Below, in pieces: positions 12,301 through 20,499 of a DNA stretch of 27,675 nt. Both the position numbers and the translations under genes were made by a program. Position 1 is the first letter of the stretch. Every line of letters starts with the position of its first letter. The notes under the pieces are model-generated. The model did no database searches, had not been told where the DNA came from, and worked only from the letters and a program-made list of their open reading frames with translations. The DNA comes from Saccoglossus kowalevskii (Eukaryota; Hemichordata; Enteropneusta; Harrimaniidae): the NCBI RefSeq assembly GCF_000003605.2, contig NW_003138338.1:81910-109584 (forward strand), read 5' to 3'.

Positions 12301-15300
12301 AACCTATACCCTACAACCTCTGACCTACAACCTCCGACCTACAACCTGTATCCTACAACCTGTACCCTACAACCTATATCCTACAACCTCTGACCTACAA
12401 CCCCTGACCTGAATCCTGAAGATTAATACAACTTTATCTGATATTTAAAATTAAGTTATTAACAACCCTTTCAGGAATTTGATCTTCCAAACAACATTCT
12501 ACTGAACCAAACAACCATGAATATTCACATTGGTTAGTACTTATAATGTGCTCATTGTTGAATTCAAATTACAAAATTGCGCCACTCCAATTGTATTATT
12601 ATCTTGCCTGCATTTTTGTGATCACGTCCAGCAAAACAGAAATTTTGCACAATATTAAAAAAAACACTTGGTCACTGTCAAATCAATTAAGAGGTAAAAC
12701 CTAGCCATCAGCTTAACTCAAAAAACAAAACAAAACAAATTATTTATTCATACCATTACAGTCATATGATATTCAATAACTATTCCAGATATTTGAAACT
12801 GCGTATCACTAACATCTGAGTTAATTGGTTTTAGTAGTACTTGTATGAATGTTGCGGTATGTTAGAGGTCAGCAAAACATGTATTTTATATAATTGAACT
12901 GAGTGAGTTTTTATGGATTGTGACTGAATAAAAAGCCAGATTCAAAGAGTTGACGATGTATAAAGACATTCTACTCTAGAATATATCTGAACATTGGGCA
13001 ATAGGTAATTTTTCGTTCAACTGCAAGATATCACAAATTGTGTAAAAGGCCGTACGAACATCTGCCGTAAAAATCAAACAATTTGATTTTGAACTTGAAT
13101 TTCTGTTTTTCATAGCTCAAAGTCGAAAGGGTGATCTTTGAAAGGGGAATATTGCGTTCAGATACCCTTGATTCATCGAAATTGACCATAAACAAATGTG
13201 TACAGCGCATTTTTAAGCATGGAAATATCCCCCAAAATACTTTCGTGTTGAATCCTACATGATGTTTGATGCCACCACGATGCTATGAACTTTGTTTGTC
13301 CTGTTTTTACGTTCGATTTCACGCATAATATGGGATCTTGCAGTGAAGGGACAATAGTCTGTATGTCGAGGGTATAAACAACAAGCAAAGATATTTGATA
13401 GCGGATACAAGACATTGCTAGAGAAAATTAGCATATTTGATGGAAGATAATCACCAAGCTTATGCATACCGGTATATCGCATAATAATCCTAAGACCCTA
13501 AATAAATCTTATTGAATGTTCTCAGAGTGCAACTTTAATAATTGTGTAATATTTTATTTCAGCTCCTCCTAGGCACTTTGAGATAGCATTTCGTATGTTT
13601 GATTTAGATGGCAATGGAGAGATACAACCCTTTGAATTCGAGAAGGTATGATGTTAGTTTATCATGTGTAATGTGTCAATCACTACAGTGTACTGTTAAT
13701 AACGATATGTAGACTAGGTATGATTCAAGATATTTTGCTGTGTGCTTCTTAAATCGCCACACTATCTAATAAATAATGTATTTTACATGTGTTGTATGCA
13801 TCTATTGGGACTCAAAAACAACACAGTGCGATAACATACATGTAGAACAGCACTACATTACATGTTCATCAGAATATATGTTTGGGAAAAAATATATCTG
13901 TAATCTGTGATTACCGTCAAAGTGCTGTAGAATACTTTATTTTTGCTTGGAATTATTTTTTGCTATTTTCACTGAAGAAATAATTCGGTGAAAATAAAAT
14001 CCAGTGAATATACCTTTTTTCCTATATTTCACATTCAACTCGTCAAAAATCAGTGCAAATAATTCCATGCAAAACACCCAAATAGTTTATTCAGTGAAAA
14101 TTAATTCCAGTAATTTACAGTATTATCAATCCTTGTTATACCGGTATTTCCTGGTTGGACAAAGTCCCAAAATGGGCACTATAGACTCACTTTTGTGCAT
14201 CTGTTCATTCATTTCTGTGACATGTCATATATACTACCGCAGACAATACATCGCTCCTCTAAATTGTGCTCTCTGGTGATATAGTGCTTATATGACGTAA
14301 GCGAATGAAACAAAGACAGTTCAAACCTGTGTTTAAAGCATTGATATTGTTTTGATCTATAGTCGTCCCTCAATGGAGACCATGTTTGGGGAGATTTTAC
14401 TATATTCCAGATTACGAACAACAACACAGCCAAACACAGTTGTTGAATTGAAGGACATTGCCTTCCCCCATATACGTAATTTTGACATCACTAGAAGGTG
14501 CAACTTATATGAATGGTGTATAGACCAGTGAGATTTCATTATTGGATCTAAACATGAGTCCCATGCAACATACAAATGTATACATGTCTAAAATACAGTT
14601 TTTCTTCACACAAAATTTAAAAATGCTCTGCATGGTGATTGATGCTTTATACATATTTTGTTAACCGTAATTTAAATCATGTATAAGAGTCTTTAAATTA
14701 GAGCCTAACATGGTTACTTGCATGTACATGCTTGGAGCATTGTCCTCAAATGGGAAGTCATGAGGTATCTCTTGCTAAGATTTATTTACCTATAGGTAAT
14801 AAAGTGAATATAATAAGGGACAGAAAACCGGGACAGCTAACAGAGACTTAATTCAATTTGTTTTCAGGTTACACAAATAATCCGAGCACAGACAAGTACA
14901 GGACAGCGCCACCGTGACCATGCTGTCACTGGTAGCACCTTAGCACATCATATCAACAGTGCATTGACAACATATTTCTTTGGAGAAAATATGGATCAAA
15001 AACTGACAATAAATAAATTTATTGAGTTCCAAACAAGACTGCAGGAGGAAATACTCAAATTAGAGGTAAATTTATAGTTTTGCATTGTATAATTATATAC
15101 TGGTAAATTGTGATGACATTCTGATGGTTAAATGATTAGTGAATATATTCTATCCGGATGCTTTAATGAGATTCAGAGGTCATACCATTTCTACAATGAT
15201 CTACATATGTTACATTGAATGGCCCATACTACATGTATTTCTATTGTCCTACTGGAATGCAACTCAGTATGGTACATCACATGAATATGTGCAAATCAAC

Positions 15301-18300
15301 CTATTCAACTGAAATGAATTAGTTATATCCATCATAGTCTAACACCAGCAGCTACATGTACCTAAACAATGGTATGTTATCTAGGCAACTCACTACATCA
15401 ACACAATCCAGCAAGAAGTTTATGTTCTTCATTCGACAATTGTATTCTTGTTAAACTACATGCCAGGACAAAAGAAATTCGGTATTACCAGGTTTCACTT
15501 ATATTAATCCCAATACTTGGAATGAGTTACTTTTTGATAATAAAAATTCAAAATCTTTATATTCATTTAAGCATTCACTAAAGGCGTTTATTTTTAAACA
15601 TTTAAAAGTAAGTTTTATTGTGCAGTGACTGGATGGCAAAATCCGATGTTTACACCTGGAGATAAAATAAAGCAATGTTCAATGCTTCTTGTATTAAATA
15701 TTCATGTATGTGTCTCTGTTAATAAAAAAAAACACTTATGGGTGATGTTGTTACAGCAGATCACGAGCCAGTTTTGATCAAGGAGAGATATTTGTTATCA
15801 GATATTTGCATGCTGGTTGGCGAAAATATAAACTTGCATTTACATGTATCTTATCTTGGGGTATTTAGTGTACTGTTATCGAGCTATGTCGTTATAATAT
15901 AGGGGTGATATCTTGATTGAGTGTTACATTCTTAGTTCAATAGGTTTGATCCAGAAGATGGAAAGATAACAGAAGGTGAGTTTTCTGACTCACTTCTGGC
16001 GTATGCTGCTCTCACAGAGAAGAAGAAAACTAGGATGATAAAAAGAGTAAAGAAAGCTTTCAAAGAAGAACCACAGGTAGGCAGTGTACCGCAATAATGT
16101 CAGATTTACAGTGGAATGACAAACTAATCACTCATGATCCATGTTTGCAGTTCAAAAGGTTTTTAGTTCCCGTTCGGACACAGTCCGAAAACGGCGACTT
16201 ATGTTTTGACCTCCGTGTGTCCGTGCGTGCATGTGTGCGTGCGTCTGTGCGTGCGTCTGTGCGTGCGTCCGGACCTGTATCTTAGAAATGCCTGAATCAA
16301 TCACAATCAAACTTCACACATACATCATACATGATATTATACATATGCACGTCAATTTGTTTCACGATCTGATTCAAAATGGCTGTCTGGCAGCCATTTT
16401 GTTTTAATGAATGGGCTTCTAGAGCCATATCTCTTAAATGCTTTGACTGATTATATTCAAATTTTATATATTCATTATACATCATGTTATATATATACAT
16501 GTATTCAAAATGGCTGATTTTGAATGCTGTTCCAGAGCAATATTTCTCAATATGGACAAGTACTTGTTTGACGATCAGATACAAATGTCAATCATTTTAA
16601 TGTTAAAAAATCATATTCCTGACATGGTTATATTCCAGCTATATTACTATAAACAAAACTATATATCTTAAATTTGATAACTAACGGGGACTGTGCCATG
16701 CATGGCTTGTTGAACATTGAAGTCACTGCTGTTGATTTTATTTGTCTTTGGTGCAAACCAATCTCCTATAATTAAAAATACCACATGTTTGAAAGACAGG
16801 GCAGATCTCTGATTTATACTGATCAGTAAACAGTTGGCTCCATGAATTTAACCAAGAAACCTTCTTGATGTTAAACACAGTACCATCGCCCACATCTTGA
16901 TATGTTTCCCCTTCTCATTTGTGGTTCATCACTGTGTCAGAGAAATAAAGGTAGCTTGCTGTGATTTCAATTAGTCAAAAATATTTCAATTTAGAGTGTT
17001 CAAAAAACTTTATATTTTAACAATACATAAAAGTCACAAATTCAATTTTGACTTGATTATTAATGTTCTGTTCACAGGGTGTAACATTACAAGAATTTTT
17101 AAGCTTTACAAAACTGTTACGAAGTATCCATGATGTTGATACAGCACTGACATTTTATCATGTAGCAGGAGCACCTATAGGACATGGTAATTTGATACAA
17201 ATATTAATTTTTACTGTTGTTAGTGTGCTTATAAAATGATGGACAAAAACTACTGCTACAAAGAAATAGTGGAAAAATGTCATGCCCATATTGCTATGTG
17301 TTTAATTCTGATTGGTTAGCCATGTGTTTAATTCTGATTGGTTAGCCATGTGTTTAATTCTGATTGGTTAGCCATGTGTTTAATTCTGATTGGTTAGCCA
17401 TGTGTTTAATTCTGATTGGTTAGCCATGTGTTTAATTCTGATTGGTTAGCCATGTGTTTAATTCTGATTGGTTAGCCATGTGTTTAATTCTGATTGGTTA
17501 GCCATGTGTTTAATTCTGATTGGTTAGCCATGTGTTTAATTCTGATCGGTTAGCCATGTGTTTAATTATGATTGGTTAGCCATGTGTTTAATTCTGATTG
17601 GTTAGCCATATGTTTAATTATGATTGGTTGTGACATATTCCCTCATTACTACAATTCAAAGTGTGCAATGTTCATGAATAGATTATTGATATCTAAATGT
17701 AATATATGATTATGTTTTATATCTTTGTCAAAGTATCACAATCCACAACAAAATAATTTTTATTTTTAAACTTATTAAACAAGGGCGCACATCCAGGTAG
17801 CTGTACAGTGCATACATACATAATTGCGTAATAATTGTGCTTGATCTTTGCTTTGTTCTCAGATACATTGAAGCATGTTGCCAAAACGGTGGCTGGTGTA
17901 GACCTCAGTGATCATATTGTTAACGTGGTTTTCACACTATTTGATGAAAATAGTAAGTACAAAATGTACCGGTAGTTTTTACTATGTTTTCTCTGGTTGT
18001 ATCATTAATGCATTACAACTATGCTTTTGACCTGAAGCTATAGGCTGGCCCATATGTTTTATTATTCTTTTATATTATAATTCCTCGAAGAACAAGTTTG
18101 TAGAATCTCGTACGTTGAGGTAAGGTTGCCATGACTGGTCTGTTCTGCTGCGCCCTCTATAGTTGTCACCACGTTTTTGAGGTGATAAATTTGCTAATGA
18201 GTAGCATAACTTGTAAGCTGCAAACCAATAGCAAAGGCAGCTTTTGATCTGACCTTTTCTATGCAACTATAACGCATACGTGATCTGACTATTAGAATCC

Positions 18301-18693
18301 TTTACTATCCCCTCTCTGTTTCACTCCAGGGTTATACAATATATAAAGTCACTGCATATCATGAATAATTAATAGCAGTGAGTTAGTATGCCACACAGTA
18401 GACCAGTCGTGGTAATTCTGCATTGGAAAAAAAAAAATTATAAAATTATCAGGGCTGGCTACTGAAGCCTATAGCATTAGTGGATATCATAGCAACTACC
18501 AACCTTTGAAGCTTAATTAATATTTCCTTTGTGTTCAGACGACGGCAAACTGACACATAAAGAGTTTGTATCTGTTATGAAAAATAGAGGAATGCGTGGT
18601 CTAGAAAAATCTAAAGACACTGGTGTGACAAGACTCATTGAAACCATGTGGCGATGTGCCAAAGAAACTAAGAAATTCAACTGGGAAAGTTGA
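3156..18693 (+). CDS. MICU1: MICU1 (mitochondrial calcium uptake 1), 3' nine coding exons, partial at 5' end
   Basis: Joined exons are 3156-3318, 4283-4320, 10906-11017, 13563-13645, 14868-15065, 15936-16076, 17078-17186, 17863-17952 and 18539-18693. They total 1089 nt, all junctions are GT-AG and phases agree throughout, giving 362 residues plus TGA. Seen: [20 protein letters not shown] near the start, [11 protein letters not shown], and two canonical EF-hand loops, [12 protein letters not shown] (fragment residues 118-129) and [12 protein letters not shown] (309-320). The C-terminal part has MRGLEK and MWRCAKET. Family knowledge: MICU1 lies on the intermembrane-space side of the inner membrane, binds Ca2+ through these loops, dimerises with MICU2/3 and gates the MCU pore. 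All ligand positions (1, 3, 5, 12) are intact in both loops, so Ca2+ binding should be retained. The first block and the tail match MICU1 better than MICU2 or MICU3. The start codon, targeting peptide and polybasic region lie upstream of the window. Confidence 0.96.
3319..4282 (+). other. MICU1 intron, no further feature resolved
   Basis: AT-rich intron of 964 bp. A weak pair of ends (ACTGTAAAC near 3850, GTTTACATG near 3970) hints at a small TA-flanked element but is too degenerate to call. No coding sequence was recognised. Confidence 0.6.
4283..4320 (+). CDS. MICU1: MICU1 exon b (38-nt small exon)
   Basis: The acceptor is TTCCCTGTAG and the donor AAG|GTATGT. It completes a glycine codon and then reads [12 protein letters not shown], matching the human HLGLDQYIIKRFDGK segment. 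It ends in phase 0, at the position where vertebrates insert the muscle microexon (EFWQ). Confidence 0.9.
5076..5117 (+). CDS. MICU1: Candidate alternative 42-nt cassette exon of MICU1
   Basis: The sequence between TGTTTTCCTATGTAG and AG|GTAGAG is exactly 42 nt, open in phase 0 and symmetrical, reading [14 protein letters not shown]. Including it between exon b (DPK) and exon c (KVG) would add 14 residues without breaking frame. The canonical protein does not need it, since exons b and c join to the expected length. The site equals that of the vertebrate MICU1.1 insertion. Short open GT-AG windows also occur by chance in a 6.6 kb intron, so this remains a candidate only. Confidence 0.3.
5403..7011. 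mobile_element. TTAA-flanked inverted-repeat element (piggyBac-like, non-autonomous)
   Basis: Ends AGTAGAGATGCAGTTT (left) and, inverted, GGTAGAGATGCAGGTT (right) are flanked on both sides by TTAA (5399-5402 and 7012-7015). Exact TTAA duplication is the hallmark of piggyBac transposition. No transposase frame is seen. The host element is about 0.9 kb once the nested 6112-6798 insert is removed. It lies in the second MICU1 intron. Family assignment rests on the target site and terminal repeats only. Confidence 0.65.
6112..6798. mobile_element. Hairpin-terminated element nested in the TTAA element; related end structure, different sequence
   Basis: The left end is a strong two-part hairpin: arms AGCTCCGCT (6112-6120) and AGCGGAGCT (6134-6142) with an inner CGAC-TTT-GTCG. 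The right end is CAGCC-GATA-GGCTG followed by CTTGTT. In between are about 3.5 direct units of about 155 bp with TTCGACTTCTTGTTAAAAAC, TCAGATTTGTTCATTT and TCTTCAATTCTCTAATTTTG. It is flanked by T-rich DNA with no evident target duplication. No coding capacity. Confidence 0.65.
7051..7472 (+). pseudogene. Possible polycystin-like channel fragment with frameshift (weak)
   Basis: Frame 1 reads [19 protein letters not shown] then a hydrophobic helix. After a T8-9 run near 7265 the adjacent frame reads [19 protein letters not shown] and later [15 protein letters not shown]. The order (K-LL--LR basic segment, helix, FA----L-L-E linker, IFT-F) resembles the S4-S5 and pore entry of PKD-type channels. 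Identity is low and the frames are broken, so this is a pattern-level guess, with chance similarity a real alternative. Confidence 0.22.
7833..8510 (+). repeat. Diverged copy of the 1216-3014 family
   Basis: It contains AAAATGGGGACTTATAC as in copy 1, then TGTCTGTCTGTCTG, then spaced blocks with TTGGCACA and GGTGGCCATTTTAG. Neither terminal hairpin is preserved, so the boundaries are approximate. Confidence 0.5.
8520..10800 (+). other. AT-rich part of the second MICU1 intron, no gene recognised
   Basis: No conserved frame or splice-supported exon was found. A 63-codon open frame at 10424-10615 has no recognisable similarity and no splice context. Contents noted are an inverted repeat (9838-9956), a short (TGTTC)n run (9986-10006) and simple AT sequence. 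Confidence 0.55.
9838..9956. repeat. Imperfect inverted repeat
   Basis: GGTCGTCGTGTCGTGTGCTG then TTCG at the left pairs imperfectly with CGAACATGCACTGCACGACA then ACC at the right. The arms are about 25 bp with a loop of about 70 bp. It may be the remains of a foldback element. Confidence 0.4.
10811..10876 (+). repeat. (TA)n and 26-bp tandem duplication just upstream of the MICU1 exon c acceptor
   Basis: About nine TA repeats are followed by two copies, 26 bp apart, of CCCGGTAGTTGATTTTTTTG. Each copy carries a T7 tract. The second copy ends about 30 bp before the acceptor at 10905, so the duplication adds pyrimidine tracts in the splice-signal region. Confidence 0.85.
10906..11017 (+). CDS. 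MICU1: MICU1 exon c
   Basis: The acceptor is GATTCTTTGCAG and the donor TCAA|GTAAGT. The exon encodes 37 residues plus one base, with [19 protein letters not shown] and [11 protein letters not shown]. This matches human FADEGSIFYTLGECGLISF and SDYIFLTTVLS closely. It covers the segment just before EF-hand 1. Confidence 0.95.
11181..11426. mobile_element. MITE, TA-flanked (Tc1/mariner-like)
   Basis: Terminal repeats CCGTAAAACATGT (left) and CTGTAAAACATGT (inverted right) are flanked by TA on each side (11179-11180, 11427-11428). Further in, inverted GCGAA/TTCGC motifs recur (TTTTAGCGAATTTT and AATTCGCTAAAATT). It is 246 bp with no coding capacity. A TA target plus C-GTAAA ends fits Tc1/mariner-type MITEs. 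Confidence 0.75.
11510..11933. mobile_element. MITE, TAA-flanked (PIF/Harbinger-like)
   Basis: Ends GGCCAGACTTTTATTATCC (left) and GGCCAGACATTTTTTGTTCC (inverted right) are followed on both sides by TTGTTTC-CGA, giving about 25 of 31 matching positions. TAA flanks both sides (11507-11509, 11934-11936), a 3-bp TWA duplication as in PIF/Harbinger. It is 424 bp and locally richer in CpG (GCGCCCGCG) than the host intron. No frame. Confidence 0.8.
11937..13562 (+). other. Remainder of the third MICU1 intron
   Basis: Apart from the CCTACAA minisatellite (12270-12410) nothing is recognised. The stretch about 12950-13500 is slightly richer in CG dinucleotides than its surroundings and may be old repeat DNA, but no ends or coding frame could be defined. 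Confidence 0.5.
12270..12410. repeat. Minisatellite, 15-bp CTACAACCTCTGACC-type unit
   Basis: About nine to ten units alternate between CTACAACCTCTGAC and CTACAACCTATACC forms, all with an ACAACCT core. The strand bias is extreme (C/A rich, few G). Confidence 0.92.
13563..13645 (+). CDS. MICU1: MICU1 exon d, EF-hand 1
   Basis: The acceptor is ATTTTATTTCAG and the donor GAGAAG|GTATGA. It reads [13 protein letters not shown] followed by [12 protein letters not shown], a complete EF loop with D1, D3, N5, G6, I8 and E12. Human MICU1 has DLNGDGEVDMEE here. N at loop position 5 in place of D is an accepted ligand. Confidence 0.95.
13914..14120. mobile_element. Probable TA-flanked MITE, diverged
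   Basis: The left end is TA|CCGTCAAAGTGCTG and the inverted right end is TA|CTGTAAATTACTG, with internal CAGTGAAAATTAATTCCAGT and GGTGAAAATAAAATCCAGTG blocks in similar arrangement. The ends match only partly, so this is less secure than the 11181 element. Confidence 0.5.
14121..14867 (+). other. Intron sequence, nothing recognised
   Basis: No conserved frame or element end was seen. Open frames on the minus strand at 14209-14575 show no family resemblance. Confidence 0.5.
14868..15065 (+). CDS. MICU1: MICU1 exon e
   Basis: The acceptor is TTTGTTTTCAG and the donor GAG|GTAAAT. The exon is 66 codons in phase 0. It contains [32 protein letters not shown] and EEILKLE, aligning with human IIRSQTSMGMRHRD, LTTYFFGA, LTIKNFLEFQ and HDVLKLE. 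It forms the linker and pseudo-EF region between the two functional EF hands. Confidence 0.95.
15390..15628 (+). pseudogene. Relic of a non-LTR retrotransposon ORF2 C-terminus
   Basis: One frame reads [15 protein letters not shown] and RTKEIRYYQ. From 15491, after a frame change, the text is [20 protein letters not shown] then [19 protein letters not shown], closing with TGA at 15626-15628. The pattern W-N-L-------S---FK--LK--- is the usual C-terminal tail of LINE endonuclease/reverse transcriptase proteins. Only about 80 codons remain and the frame is broken, so it is inactive. Its 5' boundary is uncertain. Confidence 0.6.
15936..16076 (+). CDS. MICU1: MICU1 exon f
   Basis: The acceptor used is ACATTCTTAG, giving [16 protein letters not shown], to match human FERHDPVDGRITERQF. 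A second AG eight bases further (TTCAATAG) would lose two conserved residues and the reading frame. The donor is CCACAG|GTAGGC. The exon is 47 codons, ending in the basic helix [14 protein letters not shown]. Confidence 0.93.
16165..16711. mobile_element. Hairpin-terminated element, copy 2 (same family as 1216-3014)
   Basis: The left end is AGTTCCCGTTCGGACACAGT, with stem CCGTTCGGAC (16170-16179) and GTCCGAA/ACGG (16183-16194). The right end is GGGGACTGTGCCATGCATGG, holding the 12-bp palindrome GCCATGCATGGC (16695-16706) and then TTGTT. GTGCGTGCGTC repeats lie inside (16215-16270), as do CAAAATGGCTG...CAGCCATTTTG blocks. It is 547 bp, non-coding, in a MICU1 intron. Confidence 0.75.
16712..17077 (+). 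other. Intron sequence, nothing recognised
   Basis: Ordinary AT-rich intron between the repeat element and the exon g acceptor. Confidence 0.5.
17078..17186 (+). CDS. MICU1: MICU1 exon g
   Basis: The acceptor is TTCTGTTCACAG and the donor CATG|GTAATT. It encodes 36 residues plus one base, including [10 protein letters not shown] and [16 protein letters not shown]. The human counterpart is INDVDTALSFYHMAGA. The CCAAT-box array starts 109 bp after this exon ends. Confidence 0.95.
17296..17632. repeat. Minisatellite: 13 tandem 26-bp units each carrying a CCAAT box
   Basis: The unit, read from its middle, is CTGATTGGTTAGCCATGTGT then TTAATT. ATTGG falls every 26 bp at 17311, 17337, 17363 and on to 17623; the unit at 17545 has ATCGG. 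On the minus strand each unit gives CTAACCAATCAG, a close match to the NF-Y consensus. Units are nearly identical, implying recent expansion or homogenisation. Confidence 0.97.
17640..17862 (+). other. Intron sequence after the CCAAT array
   Basis: Nothing recognised apart from the exon h splice signals. Confidence 0.5.
17863..17952 (+). CDS. MICU1: MICU1 exon h, start of EF-hand 2
   Basis: The acceptor is TTTGTTCTCAG and the donor AATA|GTAAGT. It encodes [20 protein letters not shown] then VFTLFDEN, so the intron splits the second EF loop after its third residue. Human has VARTVAKVELSDHVCDV and VFALFDCDGNGE. Confidence 0.95.
17953..18538 (+). other. Last MICU1 intron
   Basis: 586 bp with consensus ends. 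A TGCGCCCTCTATAGTTGTC stretch near 18150 looks like a fragment of a dispersed repeat, but no boundaries could be set. Confidence 0.5.
18539..18693 (+). CDS. MICU1: MICU1 terminal coding exon i, rest of EF-hand 2 and C-terminal helix
   Basis: The acceptor is TTTGTGTTCAG. The exon completes the loop (NDGKLTHKE), then reads [15 protein letters not shown] and [20 protein letters not shown] before TGA at 18691-18693. The cysteine in MWRCAKET aligns with the C-terminal cysteine of human MWKCAQET, the one used for the disulfide with MICU2. The tail after that motif diverges from the human ending WDFALPKQ. Confidence 0.95.
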
Positions 18694-19860
18694 TCAGGCA
18701 TGGATGAGAGCAGAGCATGAAATCAGCAACAATACTTGGTATCTGGTTATTCCAGTAATGAACTTCCAAGAATCAGCATCTATTATGTTTCCACATGTTC
18801 ACCTGCTCCTGATTTCATATGATTCCTTCCTTTCTTTGGTGCAGTGTTAGATATTACCAGTAGTAGTACTGTATTACAAGTAGCATTTCCAATAGAAGTC
18901 ACATTCTTTTGTACAACTGAGAACCAAAAATTCACCATTTCTCATATGTATAGATGCTCTAATAGAAGCCACATCCTTTTTCGGCTTCTAATACAGATTT
19001 TACAATAATTGAAAAGTGGCATTGTGGATCCTGAATTTCTGACACTGCGATGTAACTTCGTATATTTTTGCTAACCATCTTACCACTTGTTTGACAAAAA
19101 TGTTGAGCATTGATCAGAGTTACCTTGTGATCTGCTGTTACAACAGTGGCCGGAGTTGTTTTTATTAATTGGAAAACGTGTATATCTCATAACAGAACTG
19201 AACAATTTAATTATTTTAGCTTTATGTGCAAATGTATTTTGCTAACTAGTTACTGCACACATGTGAGAGAAGCCTTTATCTGTATAGCCATTGTTTCCTG
19301 TGACATACTTGTAGATAATATTCCACCACATTTGTTGTCCTAGTCTGTGATGACTTTTAAAGCAGTAATATGGATAGTTTTTTGAGCATATTTTATTAAC
19401 TTTGATTAATATAGCAAGTTATACTACATGTATTTAGTGTTGTCTTGGCAACATGCATAGCAGTATTCATTGATTAAAATACTACAAAATGTAATATATA
19501 TACACACCTGATTTACTGATTGCCTACAGGTAGTATAAATACTGATTTTTTTGTTGTTGAAATTTTACAAGAAATCGTATTCCACTGTTTTTTTGAATAT
19601 GCTAAATAATTCAGGGTGTTAATGTCAGTTTAATTGTGTAAAAAGTGGGATTAAAAAACTAAATACTAATGATACAGTGCTGAATGATTCAAATGTTTGC
19701 AGGCAGTCAGTAATGTTAGATTGAACTTAAATTTTTTTTATTTATTTTGAAATTTTTACTCGTTTTATGAATTGTACATGAGGGCACTATTAAAAACATT
19801 GGAACACTGCAATTCTACTTTGTATGGTCTGTTAATAAACCTCTCACTGTCCACTCATAA
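18694..19860 (+). other. MICU1: Probable MICU1 3' untranslated region
   Basis: No conserved reading frame continues after the stop. The first well-formed AATAAA on this strand is at 19834-19839, about 1.1 kb downstream, followed by a T/G-containing stretch (GGATTTTGTACAG). The 3'UTR boundary is inferred from this hexamer alone. Weaker ATTAAA variants occur earlier (near 19475). Confidence 0.45.
19834..19839 (+). terminator. Candidate polyadenylation signal AATAAA for MICU1
   Basis: Exact AATAAA in the context GTTAATAAACCTC. It is the first clear canonical hexamer noted downstream of the MICU1 stop. Its use is inferred, not shown. Confidence 0.4.
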
Positions 19861-20050
19861 GTGGATTTTGTACAGTTCCCAAGAAAACTTATAGAAACCT
19901 GAAATCAAATTTAGAAGTAACTTACGAAATATAATGAAAATTGTTCAATTTGGTGATTACAACACGACCTTTAGTGCAGGTCAGCTCCAATGCATGGGTC
20001 ACTGCTCATAACCGTGCTGTTTTATGTGTCGTGCTTATAGTCTTGTAAAT

Positions 20051-20114
20051 GGGCATGGTGGTCAGCATGTTTTTACCTCCCATCATGGAGGTTCTGGGTT
20101 ATATTCCCGGAGCC
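20051..20114 (+). repeat. tRNA-derived SINE-like sequence or tRNA pseudogene
   Basis: It runs from GGGCATGGTGGTCAGCATG to CCCGGAGCC. An anticodon-arm-like CCTCC-CATCAT-GGAGG is followed by a T-arm-like CTGGG-TTATATT-CCCGG, and the B-box position reads GGTTATATTCC instead of GGTTCGATTCC. The acceptor stem does not close and B-box bases are changed, so it is not a working tRNA. A non-tRNA tail probably follows, but its end was not found. Confidence 0.55.
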
Positions 20115-20227
20115 AACTGTTCACTCAGCAGTATAAATTTGAGTACAGTCTGCCATGCCTTCCAAACAAAAAAGTCAGGAGAGACAGCAGTTACTTCAAT
20201 AGCTAGAACTACCGTAATCTACATGAA

Positions 20228-20495
20228 ACAAATATTTTCAACTTCTTGAAAACTGCTAGTCTGATTGGGTTATTTTATATGTAGGTACCTTGGCTGGCTA
20301 TTCTCTAGTAAATGTGATAATTGAAAACAGACAGCAAACATTTCCCTAAATATAAATTTTACAAATTGGTCTCAAGATATTTAGTCAATTTTTAAAAAAA
20401 AATCTAAATTTTTTACATTTAATAATGAATTAACTGTACCCATCTCAGATTTGTTCATTTTGTAGTAATATTTTGTATTCTATATTTCTAATGAA
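20228..20495 (+). repeat. Diverged fragment of the 6112-6798 family's internal units
   Basis: It shares TTCAACTTCTTGAAAACTG, then TATGTAGGTACCTTGG, and later CATCTCAGATTTGTTCATTT with the units at 6188-6660, in the same order. No terminal hairpins remain. Confidence 0.5.
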
Positions 20496-20499
20496 TAAA

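Noticed and set aside
15928-15944. Alternative acceptor TTCAATAG for MICU1 exon f
   Set aside because: It would remove FN of the conserved FxR-DP motif and break the phase with exon e; the upstream CTTAG keeps both.
17296-17632. Regular array that might suggest a CRISPR
   Set aside because: There are no unique spacers; it is a pure head-to-tail 26-bp minisatellite in an animal intron.
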